Shown here: positions 25,743 to 32,265 of the stretch, piece by piece
How positions within the stretch are numbered: the stretch's first letter is position 1
How the letters are laid out: the number at the start of each line of letters is the position of its first letter
NCBI RefSeq assembly: GCF_003946485.1
Contig: NZ_RHOJ01000030.1
Span: 1 to 32,268, forward strand
Origin: Lacticaseibacillus jixianensis
Lineage (GTDB): Bacteria > Bacillota > Bacilli > Lactobacillales > Lactobacillaceae
Length of the DNA stretch: 32,268 nucleotides
Reading direction: 5' to 3'
The notes under the pieces: model-generated
Told to the model about the DNA's origin: nothing
The model's input: only the letters and a program-made list of their open reading frames with translations
Databases searched by the model: none
Program-made: the position numbers and the translations under genes

Positions 25743-26486
25743 TTAGAAAAAGCGAAAGATGATGGCGACACCGGCCCCGATGGCACAGGCAGACAGAATG
25801 GCCTCCATCCCGCGGGCCATCCCCGAAAGCAGGTGGCCGGCCAGCATGTCGCGAATCGAATTGGTGATCGCCACGCCCGGTACCAGTGGCATCACCGCGC
25901 CAATGATGATGTTGTTCAGGCTGCGGCCAATGCCCACGCGTACGCCAAGCCAGGCGAACAGCGCCACGGCAAACGCCCCCAGCAGCTCGGAGATGAACTG
26001 CAACTTAGTAAGCCGAGAGACCTTGTAGTACACGGCAAAGCCAGCCGCACCGACGAGCGCGGCCAGGGGCATGTCGAACCAGTCATAGGCCTGGGCGAAA
26101 ATGACCATCAGTGTGGTCGAGCACAGCCCGGCGGCTAGAATCTGCAGCCACACCGGGAAAAATGGGGTGTGCGCGTCCAGCTTCTCCAGCGCCTGGTGCA
26201 GCTGCGTCAACGTGAGCGCACCGGCAGCAAACTGCCGAGACAGGTTGTTGACACCGGCAACCTTCTCCATGTCGATGCCGCGCTGGGCAACCGGGGCGAT
26301 CTGAACCGCCGCCGGGCCATCGACCCCAACAAACAAGCCGGTGGGGGTCGTGAACACGCGGGCGGAGTGCGCCCCGGCGTTTTGCGCGATGCGCGTCATC
26401 GTGTCATCGACGCGGTACATCTCACTGCCGCCTTCAATCATGATTCGGCCGGCCAATAAGCAGGTCGCAAGCAGCTCATTTTCCAT
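25743..26486 (-). CDS. ThrE-type exporter, large subunit (DUF1212-like)
   Basis: The 247-residue protein starts with the family motif LLAGRIMIEGGSEMYRVDDTMTRIA, followed by a soluble segment and about five membrane segments with MPLVPGVAITNSIRDMLAGHLLSGMARG. Together with the small subunit it makes a complete two-part threonine/serine exporter. ATG 26486 is favoured over ATG 26489 because the GGAGG spacing is 6 rather than 3 bases. It overlaps the thioredoxin gene, so it is probably translated with it. Confidence 0.9.
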   Translation of the reverse strand: MENELLATCLLAGRIMIEGGSEMYRVDDTMTRIAQNAGAHSARVFTTPTGLFVGVDGPAAVQIAPVAQRGIDMEKVAGVNNLSRQFAAGALTLTQLHQALEKLDAHTPFFPVWLQILAAGLCSTTLMVIFAQAYDWFDMPLAALVGAAGFAVYYKVSRLTKLQFISELLGAFAVALFAWLGVRVGIGRSLNNIIIGAVMPLVPGVAITNSIRDMLAGHLLSGMARGMEAILSACAIGAGVAIIFRFF

Positions 26487-26799
26487 CATGTGCCTCCAGA
26501 AACTGCGTAAAGTGGGCGCGCAGCTTCGCCTTCGGGTAGGCGCCGGTTACCTTTTCCACCGGCTGGCCGTCCCAGTACAGCAGCATGGTGGGAATACTCT
26601 GGACGTGAAACTCATCGGCGACCTTAGTGTCCCCTTCCACGTTCAGGGTCAACACGTGCAGCGGCAGCTCATGCTCAAGTTCGGCGAGCAATGGGCTTAA
26701 GATCTTACACGGGCCGCACCACTGGGCCCATAAATCAACCACGGTCAACCCGGCTTTCAGGTTGGCGGTCATCGTGTCACTGGTCACTGCTGTTGGCAT
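26476..26799 (-). CDS. trxA: Thioredoxin
   Basis: The 107-residue protein has the complete thioredoxin fold: active site WCGPC with Cys28 and Cys31, cis-proline motif S-I-P-T near residue 69, and GAYPKAKLRAHFTQFL at the C-terminus. It reduces disulfides in the cytoplasm using thioredoxin reductase. It is the first gene of an operon with the two exporter subunits, overlapping the next gene by 11 bases. Probably an accessory thioredoxin paralogue rather than the only one; that is inference. Confidence 0.93.
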   Translation of the reverse strand: MPTAVTSDTMTANLKAGLTVVDLWAQWCGPCKILSPLLAELEHELPLHVLTLNVEGDTKVADEFHVQSIPTMLLYWDGQPVEKVTGAYPKAKLRAHFTQFLEAHDGK

Positions 26800-26872
26800 C
26801 TGCGTTCATCCCTTCGTGGTTCAATTGGCTGGCACACAAATCAGGTGCGACCAACTTTTTGTCGCTTTGACC

Positions 26873-26881
26873 ATTCTAGCA
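26873..26881 (-). promoter_or_regulatory. Extended -10 promoter for the trxA-thrE operon
   Basis: TGCTAGAAT on the minus strand (TGN plus TAGAAT) lies 75 bases upstream of trxA and just after the femX terminator. No good -35 is seen. Confidence 0.45.
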
Positions 26882-26911
26882 CGCTGACCCCAAAGCAGAC
26901 TAGATGGCAGC

Positions 26912-26934
26912 AAAAAGGCCGCGCTGCCGCGGCC
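26912..26934 (-). terminator. Terminator after femX
   Basis: On the minus strand GGCCGCG, loop GCAG, CGCGGCC (26934-26917), then TTTTT. It begins 7 bases after the femX stop. Confidence 0.92.
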
Positions 26935-26941
26935 CTGAGGC

Positions 26942-27952
26942 TTATTCCTTGGTGAATTCGGCGTACGCCGCTTGGTCCATCACGTAGTCGAGCTCACCGA
27001 TGTATTCGTGCACCGGCGTGTCTGGCGCAAATGGGTGCTTGAAGCGGTAAAGGCCGTCTGAGCTGTCCAGGCCCCAAACGCCGCCCATGTCGTACTTCGC
27101 CTTGCCTTCCTGGCAGGCCCAGTTGATCATTTCGTACTGCAACAGGTAGGGGATCATCAGAGAGTTCTTGATCCGCATCGAGCCGCCGTACATGTGCCAG
27201 ACCTTGTCGCCGAACGCAAAGGCGATGGCCGACGCCTGCAGATGACCGTCGACCCGGGCGATGAAGACCTTCATCTGGTCCTTACCAGCAAACGCCTCAG
27301 ACATCCGGTCAAAATAGGCCAGTGGCCGGTACGTGATGCCATGGATCTCGCTCATGGTCTTGTAGGCCTCGAAAAATTCCGGCATCAGCTTCTCGCCGTC
27401 TCCAACTTCGACCTCGACCCCGCTTTTCATCGCGTGGCGAATCTTGGTGCGCGTCTTGCCGGTCATCGTCGCCATCACGCCATCGATGTCCTTGTCCTTA
27501 ATATCGAGTACGATGTTAAACCGCGGCTGAATGGTGTCGTGGTTGCCGTGGAACTTGCGGTTGCGGGTGACGTAGCCGTGCTTTTGGAACGCGTCGTTCA
27601 GCTCATCGGTGTAATCGAGCTCCGGATCCATCCGCAGCAGGAACGCGTGCCGCTGCTTCAGCGCCGGCAAAGCCTCTTGAACCAGCGCATCGATCGTGTC
27701 AATATCCGTCGGGTCACAAACTGGGCCCTTGCTGCAGTAGGCAAACGTGTTGCCGGCCTTGTCGGTCACGGTCAGGATGGACATCCCCGCCGTGATCTGG
27801 CCATCCTTTTCAAGATAGGCGTACAGCGGCGACCAGTTGCTTTTGACCTTAGACCACGCCACGGACTGAGTCACTGAGGTGTAAGGGGCGTCTTCGACGA
27901 ATTTTTCGTAGCGGGCAACGGCTTGAGCATCATTTAAATCAACAATTGGCAT
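26942..27952 (-). CDS. femX: FemX/MurM-type peptidoglycan bridge aminoacyltransferase
   Basis: The 336-residue protein matches the length of FemX of Weissella, the compact FemABX form with two GNAT-like lobes and no coiled-coil tRNA arm. Such enzymes move an amino acid (Ala or Ser, depending on species) from aminoacyl-tRNA to the lysine of the lipid-linked peptidoglycan precursor, in the cytoplasm. Recognisable stretches are SVTQSVAWSKVKSNW, GKTRTKIRHAMKSGVEVEVG, and near the end YDMGGVWGLDSSDGLYRFK. It starts 3 bases after the ATP-grasp ligase, so the two are co-transcribed. A dedicated tRNA may lie upstream. The transferred amino acid is not known. Confidence 0.9.
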   Translation of the reverse strand: MPIVDLNDAQAVARYEKFVEDAPYTSVTQSVAWSKVKSNWSPLYAYLEKDGQITAGMSILTVTDKAGNTFAYCSKGPVCDPTDIDTIDALVQEALPALKQRHAFLLRMDPELDYTDELNDAFQKHGYVTRNRKFHGNHDTIQPRFNIVLDIKDKDIDGVMATMTGKTRTKIRHAMKSGVEVEVGDGEKLMPEFFEAYKTMSEIHGITYRPLAYFDRMSEAFAGKDQMKVFIARVDGHLQASAIAFAFGDKVWHMYGGSMRIKNSLMIPYLLQYEMINWACQEGKAKYDMGGVWGLDSSDGLYRFKHPFAPDTPVHEYIGELDYVMDQAAYAEFTKE

Positions 27953-27955
27953 GGT

Positions 27956-29185
27956 TTACTTCCCTTCGTTTTTGGCGGCGAACCGGCTCTTGTAGCTGGC
28001 GTAGTACTTCTTGATGCGGTGGTTGCGCAGGAAGCTCTTGTCAGCCGGGTATTCCAAGGTGTTCCCCCACTGACCGGCGTCGATCAGCGCCTGCATGTGG
28101 GTTTTGATCTCGGGATCGGTGACGTTGGCGACAGCGTCATCCGGGTTGACCCCCAGCCAGAGAAAATCGTTCTTGGCCAGTTCCGTGGCAGTGAACGGTT
28201 GACCAAACACGCGGTCTTCGACCATCGGCTTGATCAGGTTGTGTCCGGATGCAGTGGTGTAAAAGCCGGAGCGGCCCTGGCGCGGATTGAGCTCGATCAG
28301 CTTGAACTGCTGGTCGCGCACGTCGAACTTCAGATCAAAGTTGCCAAAGCCGGTGTAGCCCATCTTCTTGATGAACTTGGTGAGGCGCTCCTCAATATCC
28401 TGATGGTACTCAATGAAGGTCGCGACGTAATTGCCAACCAGGAAATCGGACGGATCCTGAAGCAGCTGCCGGCCCATCGTCATCTGGCGTACGTTGGAAG
28501 CCAGATCCGCATAGAAGTTGATGGTGTACATCGCGGTGTCGCCGCCAGGGATGAAGTCCTGGAGCAGGAAGTTGCCCCGGTAGCCGGCATCGTAGGTCCG
28601 CTTGAGCATGGTCAGAATCTGTTCTTTGGCAGTGAACTTGTAGGCCTTACGCTGACCCGGAAAATCCATCGCAATCTGCTGAGCCGCGTCCGCCGGCTTC
28701 ATCGCTACCGGAAATTCAAGCGGCAAAGTGGCCACCTTTGCCTCGTAGTTCTCCTGGTTGACCACCACCGTCTTCGGGTACGGCAGGTCATTGTCCTCGC
28801 ACTGCTGGTAGAAGTGGTCCTTGTAGTAGACACTGTCTAAGACCTTCACGCTTGGGTACGGAATAATGAAGTGGTCTTCAAGGGCGGCGCGGTTTCTGAT
28901 CGCCAGCTCGGTGTACTCGTCGCCGGCCGTGATCAGGATCGGCTTGACGCCGGGCTGACCGTACTTTTTGGCCATTGCCAGCAAGGCCGCGACAAACTCA
29001 TCATTCTCTTTGAAGTGATCAACAACGGTCACATCACAGATCTGCGAGTCCTTGGTCATCGCCAAGGCCGCAACCCCAATGCAGTGACTCTTAACGCCGT
29101 ATGCTTCATGGAACGAACGGGCCATGCCATAAATGTTGACGTCGGTGCCGACTAAAACGGGAATGATTTGACTAGTATCTACCAT
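27956..29185 (-). CDS. ATP-grasp carboxylate-amine ligase, probably D-aspartate ligase type
   Basis: The 409-residue protein has an N-terminal Rossmann-like domain (ITAGDEYTELAIRNR), then an ATP-grasp domain with FPVAMKPADA (nucleotide lysine), LLQDFIPGGDTAMYTIN and the Mg-binding set GFGNFDLKFD and KLIELNPRQGRSGFY. It resembles the family containing the D-aspartate ligase of Enterococcus faecium, which adds beta-linked D-Asp to the peptidoglycan lysine. Being joined to femX supports a bridge role. No aspartate racemase is in the window, so D-Asp is an inference. ATG 29185 follows AAAGGAG. Confidence 0.8.
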   Translation of the reverse strand: MVDTSQIIPVLVGTDVNIYGMARSFHEAYGVKSHCIGVAALAMTKDSQICDVTVVDHFKENDEFVAALLAMAKKYGQPGVKPILITAGDEYTELAIRNRAALEDHFIIPYPSVKVLDSVYYKDHFYQQCEDNDLPYPKTVVVNQENYEAKVATLPLEFPVAMKPADAAQQIAMDFPGQRKAYKFTAKEQILTMLKRTYDAGYRGNFLLQDFIPGGDTAMYTINFYADLASNVRQMTMGRQLLQDPSDFLVGNYVATFIEYHQDIEERLTKFIKKMGYTGFGNFDLKFDVRDQQFKLIELNPRQGRSGFYTTASGHNLIKPMVEDRVFGQPFTATELAKNDFLWLGVNPDDAVANVTDPEIKTHMQALIDAGQWGNTLEYPADKSFLRNHRIKKYYASYKSRFAAKNEGK

Positions 29186-29224
29186 GATAAACTCCTTTGG
29201 GTGACTGGTTTAGTTACAGTGTCC

Positions 29225-29252
29225 ATTATCGCACAACCGCCACAACGGACAA
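29225..29252 (-). promoter_or_regulatory. Promoter of the ligase-femX operon
   Basis: Minus strand -35 TTGTCC (29252-29247), 16-base spacer, -10 GATAAT (29230-29225) with a TGC extension. It lies between the tRNA terminator and the ligase, so the operon need not depend on the tRNA promoter. Confidence 0.6.
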
Positions 29253-29270
29253 GGGAGACGAGGCGGCTTA

Positions 29271-29308
29271 AAAATAAAAAAATCGCCTCGAGCAACTGCT
29301 CAAGGCGA
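29271..29308 (-). terminator. Terminator after the tRNA
   Basis: Minus strand TCGCCTTGAGC, loop AGTT, GCTCGAGGCGA (29308-29283), 11 pairs with one T-G, then a long T-run interrupted once. It starts 9 bases after the tRNA end. Confidence 0.93.
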
Positions 29309-29317
29309 CCGATTAAA

Positions 29318-29404
29318 GGAGAGCGAAGGAGTCGAACCCCCCTACGCATTTCTGCGCTCACAGGCTGCAAGCAGCCCGCAGCATTACCGCTCTGCCAACT
29401 CTCC
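29318..29404 (-). tRNA. Atypical class II (long variable arm) tRNA, isotype undetermined
   Basis: An 87-base cloverleaf. The acceptor stem GGAGAGT/GCTCTCC has seven pairs, and the next base, T, would be discriminator U73; CCA is not encoded. D arm GCAG/CTGC with GCGGTAA in the loop. The variable arm GCGCA-GAAA-TGCGT has five pairs. The T arm closes on TTCGACT, with two G-T pairs in its stem. The anticodon region GGGCTGCTTGCAGCCTG is self-complementary: with a five-pair stem it leaves an 8-base loop TGCTTGCA, which can close to a CTTG tetraloop. No seven-base loop with U33 can be drawn. The long arm suggests charging by SerRS. It has its own promoter and terminator, so it is probably expressed. 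Confidence 0.85.
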
Positions 29405-29423
29405 ATAACGATTAACAGATATT

Positions 29424-29452
29424 AGTATAGAGCTTAGGGTGCAGATTGTAAA
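29424..29452 (-). promoter_or_regulatory. Promoter of the atypical tRNA
   Basis: Minus strand -35 TTTACA (29452-29447), 17-base spacer, -10 TATACT (29429-29424). Close to consensus. Transcription would start about 12 bases before the tRNA. Confidence 0.85.
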
Positions 29453-29504
29453 TGACGTTCATGAAAGCATCATGAAATTCTCATTTACTAAATTTTTTCA
29501 AGCG

Positions 29505-29569
29505 GGCTGGCGGTACTCGCAAACGCCGAAGCAGTTGGGTTTCCACTGATTATGAAACTTTCGCCAGCC
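29505..29569 (+). other. Long-loop hairpin between the tRNA and T-box promoters
   Basis: GGCTGGCG (29505-29512) pairs with CGCCAGCC (29562-29569) over a 49-base loop, followed on the plus strand by GTTCTTTTT. It may be an old terminator or part of a lost leader. Nothing else is seen in 29453-29589. Confidence 0.3.
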
Positions 29570-29589
29570 GTTCTTTTTGGTGAAAACCC

Positions 29590-29618
29590 TTGACCTAGCC
29601 TTTGCAGATGACTAAACT
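29590..29618 (+). promoter_or_regulatory. Promoter of the T-box/PTS operon
   Basis: TTGACC (29590-29595), 17-base spacer, TAAACT (29613-29618). It immediately precedes the T-box leader. Confidence 0.8.
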
Positions 29619-29639
29619 CTGCATTAATTAAATACAACC

Positions 29640-29919
29640 GAACCAAACCGTGGAAGTGGAGATCAAAACGATCGTGCACGTACAGAGAGGAGCCGCAGCT
29701 GAGAGTGCTCTCGAACGCAGACCGTCAAATGGACCACTGAGGGCTGTCCCAAAAGCAAGTGCAAGTCAGGATGGACGTTGAGGCACACGTCAGCTGCCGG
29801 CAGGGTGTTAGCCCTGTGCTAAGTGTGATCAGCAAAATGCTGGTTGAACCAAGGTGGTACCGCGGCTTATTTGCCGTCCTTGGCAGAAGTGAAGACTTCT
29901 GCCAAGGACGGCATTTTTT
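29640..29919 (+). promoter_or_regulatory. T-box riboswitch, specifier best read as UGG (tryptophan)
   Basis: The T-box core GGTGGTACCGCG is at 29853-29864. The antiterminator pairs AAGG/CCTT and GCGGC/GCCGT around a 7-base bulge. The competing terminator is a perfect 18-bp stem (873-890 with 895-912 in the 29 kb block) followed by TTTTTT. Stem I has helix AGTGG/CCACT (29655-29659, 29734-29738) flanked by GA/GA of a K-turn. Directly above lies AAA-TGG-A, putting UGG (29730-29732) in the usual place, one A before the helix. The acceptor-binding base is U (29858), which fits A73 better than the G73 expected of tRNA-Trp. It should turn on the PTS genes when the matching tRNA is uncharged. Confidence 0.92.
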
Positions 29920-29932
29920 GTGCCGGTGCGAA

Positions 29933-30032
29933 GGCTTGGCGTACTTAGCCCGATGGCCAGGCTAGCCTGGTGCTTTACTAGCGAAGCGAGTGAAGTGCCG
30001 GGCGCAGCTGGCCACTCGGGCGTCGCCAAGCC
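29933..30032 (-). repeat. Structured repeat, third locus, inverted orientation
   Basis: Read on the minus strand: outer stem GGCTTGGCG (30032-30024) with CGCCAAGCC (29941-29933), then GCCCGAG with TCGGGC, then TGGCCAG with CTGGCCA. One inner arm, GGCACTTCACT/AGTAAAGCACC, has G-U pairs. The shared signature GCCCGAG ... TCGGGCTAA links it to the copies at 9980 and 24963. A half copy follows at 30047-30080. It fills the space between the T-box terminator and the first PTS gene. Confidence 0.8.
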
Positions 30033-30108
30033 GCAGCCCATTTTGTTCCGGTGCGAAGGCTTGGCGCACTTAGCCCGATGACCCATGGTTCGGTTGGAGG
30101 AGGAAATA

Positions 30109-30558
30109 ATGAAACTCGAAGAATTGATCACGCCGGCAATGATTCAGCTTAAGGTCCCACTGTACACGCGAGAGGCCGCCATCCAGGCCGGTGCAGCGCT
30201 GCTGATGGCAGACGGGCGAACAGTCGCCGGCTATGCTGAGGCCATCGAAGCCAACCTGAGCCGATTCGGGCCTTACTTCGTCATTGCCCCGGGGGTGGCC
30301 ATGCCCCACGCACCAAGCAGCGGTATCGTAAAGGCCGCCGGCGTCAGCGTTTTGACGCTTAAGACACCCATTCATTTTGGCCATGAGCATAACGATCCGG
30401 TTAGCTTGGTGCTGACCCTTGCTGCCCCGGATGGCAAGGCCCACATGGCCGCCATGGGGTGCCTAGCGCAGCGCCTCAGCCAGCCCGGGATGATCGCACA
30501 ACTGACAGCGGCAACGACGAAAGAAACCATTCTGAATTTACTCACAAAGGAGAACTAA
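30109..30558 (+). CDS. PTS EIIA component, mannitol/ascorbate type
   Basis: The 149-residue cytoplasmic phosphocarrier has the active histidine His67 in PGVAMPHA, as in EIIA of the mannitol/fructose/ascorbate group. It receives phosphate from HPr and passes it to the EIIB encoded next. ATG 30109 follows GGAGGAGG by 5 bases and gives the normal start KLEELITPAM; the frame is open upstream but has no better site. It is the first gene of an EIIA-EIIB-EIIC operon behind the T-box. Confidence 0.93.
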   Translation: MKLEELITPAMIQLKVPLYTREAAIQAGAALLMADGRTVAGYAEAIEANLSRFGPYFVIAPGVAMPHAPSSGIVKAAGVSVLTLKTPIHFGHEHNDPVSLVLTLAAPDGKAHMAAMGCLAQRLSQPGMIAQLTAATTKETILNLLTKEN

Positions 30559-30559
30559 C

Positions 30560-30838
30560 ATGCTAAAGCTTGTAACTGTTTGTGGCGCCGGGGTTGGCTC
30601 CAGCGTCATGGAAAAAATGTTTGCCGAAGAAATCCTGGCCGATCACCAAATTGACGGCACGGTCGAGGCTGCCGATATCAGCTCGGTGGCGCCAGAGCTC
30701 TACGACGGGGTCATCACCACTAGCGATTTTGCCGCTCTGTTGCACACGGACACCCCAATCATTCGCCTGGACAACCTCCTGGATAAAGAAGCAATGGAGA
30801 AACAGATCCTCGCGCTCGCAAAGGGGGCACAGGCATGA
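30560..30838 (+). CDS. PTS EIIB component, ascorbate family
   Basis: The 92-residue phosphocarrier has the P-loop-like active site VCGAGVGSSVM with phosphorylated Cys8, typical of UlaB/SgaB EIIB proteins. ATG 30560 lies one base after the EIIA stop with AAAGGAG upstream. It overlaps the EIIC gene by 4 bases, so all three are coupled. It transfers phosphate to the imported sugar at the inner face of EIIC. Confidence 0.94.
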   Translation: MLKLVTVCGAGVGSSVMEKMFAEEILADHQIDGTVEAADISSVAPELYDGVITTSDFAALLHTDTPIIRLDNLLDKEAMEKQILALAKGAQA

Positions 30839-32115
30839 GTATTCTCCTGTATTTCATCACCAACGTTTTGAGCCAGCCGATGATCATTATTGGACTGGTC
30901 GTGATCCTCGGGATGGCGCTCATGCGTCAGCCGTTTTCAAAGATTCTTCCCAGCACGATCAAGGCCGTCATCGGCTTTACCATGATCAACGTCGGCGGCC
31001 AGACGCTGGGCACGGCGCTCATGCCGCTGACCGGCCTGATTGGTCATATTTTCGGGATGAAGGCCCCCGGCAACACGAGCAACATCGGGGCCGTCCAGGG
31101 CCAGAGCCTCGCTGCCATCGGTACTGAGATGGCGCTGATCTTTGCGCTGGGGTTTGTCGTCAACCTCCTGATGGCGCGATTCACATCGCTCAAATATGTC
31201 CACCTTTCACCGCATGTTTCCTTCTTCTTCGCGGGCTTGATTGCCAGCCTCCTCAAGTACAATACGAGCCTCTCAATGGGCGCACAGGTCGGCATCGGGG
31301 CCGTGATGCTGGGGCTTTACATGACCATCTCCTGCTGGTACGTTGCGCTGTGCATCAAGCCGGTGCGCGGGGCTAAGGGCTTCACGCTGGCCCACTCCAG
31401 CTCCAGCGGCGACCTCATTGCGTCAGTCGAAGGAGAGCTGTTTGGCGATAAAAAGAGCAGCATTGAGGACCTCAAAATTAATCCCAAGTATGGCTTCCTG
31501 CGTGAAATGACCATCGCACTGACCTTGGTCATGACGCTGCTGTTCTTCTTCCTCGGTCTGTTCGCCGGGCCAACCTGGACGATGACGCACGTGGCCGGGG
31601 GCAAAGACATCGTGCTTTACGCTATCACGCAGGGGGTTCAGTTCGGCATGTGGATCACCGTGATCATTACCGGGGTCCGGATGATGCTGAGCGAACTGAT
31701 CCCCGCCTTCCATGGCATTGCCAAAAAGCTCATTCCGAATGCGACACCGGGCCTTGACGTTCCCCTGCTCTTTCCTCAGTACCCAATGGCGGTGATCGTC
31801 GGTTTTCTTTGCAGCTTGACCAGCGGACTCGTCGGCATGGTTATCCTCGCCGCGCTCCACTTCCCTACGGTCGTCTTTCCTGCGCTGATTCCAACGTTCT
31901 TCACCGGGGCGGCGACTGCGATCTTTGGTGACGCCCACGGCGGCCGCCGCGGCGCCATCATCGGGAGCCTCACCAATGGCTTTCTGCTGATTTTTGGGCA
32001 AGCCTTCCTCCTTTCAATGGTTGGCACCTACGCCCCAATCATGCGGATCCTCAGCGAAACGGACTACTGCGTTTACGGCCCGGCATTAGGGTTCTTACTT
32101 CACCTGTTCCATTAA
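30835..32115 (+). CDS. PTS EIIC permease, ascorbate (UlaA/SgaT) family
   Basis: The 426-residue membrane permease has about ten hydrophobic segments and family motifs KAVIGFTMINVGGQTLG, SPHVSFFFAGL, and FGDAHGGRRGAIIGSLTNGFLL. It is somewhat shorter than E. coli UlaA but appears complete from start to stop. No lactonase, decarboxylase or epimerase of ascorbate breakdown lies in the window, so ascorbate should not be assumed as substrate. Amino-acid-responsive control by the T-box suggests a different, perhaps amino-acid-linked, substrate. Confidence 0.93.
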   Translation: MSILLYFITNVLSQPMIIIGLVVILGMALMRQPFSKILPSTIKAVIGFTMINVGGQTLGTALMPLTGLIGHIFGMKAPGNTSNIGAVQGQSLAAIGTEMALIFALGFVVNLLMARFTSLKYVHLSPHVSFFFAGLIASLLKYNTSLSMGAQVGIGAVMLGLYMTISCWYVALCIKPVRGAKGFTLAHSSSSGDLIASVEGELFGDKKSSIEDLKINPKYGFLREMTIALTLVMTLLFFFLGLFAGPTWTMTHVAGGKDIVLYAITQGVQFGMWITVIITGVRMMLSELIPAFHGIAKKLIPNATPGLDVPLLFPQYPMAVIVGFLCSLTSGLVGMVILAALHFPTVVFPALIPTFFTGAATAIFGDAHGGRRGAIIGSLTNGFLLIFGQAFLLSMVGTYAPIMRILSETDYCVYGPALGFLLHLFH

Positions 32116-32165
32116 CAAGCTGGTAGGCGGGCACTGGGATTCCAACATCCGCATGATCCGTCCGA

Positions 32166-32220
32166 ATCCCATTTTCCACCGACCTTAAAAGGTGGCTGAG
32201 ACATAAATCGAAGCTGCAAA
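32166..32220. other. Possible dispersed gene-end repeat with GGCTGAGACATAAA
   Basis: The sequence GGTGGCTGAGACATAAA resembles short gene-end repeats I recall from lactobacilli and enterococci. The comparison is from memory only. The 32116-32227 stretch holds no gene. Confidence 0.3.
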
Positions 32221-32227
32221 AAAAGGC

Positions 32228-32265
32228 CGACCGTTCTACCAGAATATTTCTGGATAGTTCGGTCG
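32228..32265 (+). terminator. Terminator of the PTS operon
   Basis: CGACCG (32228-32233) pairs with CGGTCG (32260-32265), with inner CCAGAA/TTCTGG, over small mismatches. TTT follows as the window ends, so the T-run is cut off. Confidence 0.75.

Noticed and set aside
29318-29404. Reading the tRNA as tRNA-Cys (GCA) or tRNA-Ser (GCU)
   Set aside because: GCA and GCT can be found in the loop region and U73 is Cys-like, but neither register allows a paired anticodon stem, so no isotype was assigned.
30835-32115. Calling the PTS an ascorbate transporter
   Set aside because: The family fits, but no ascorbate breakdown genes are present and the T-box points elsewhere, so only the family is named.
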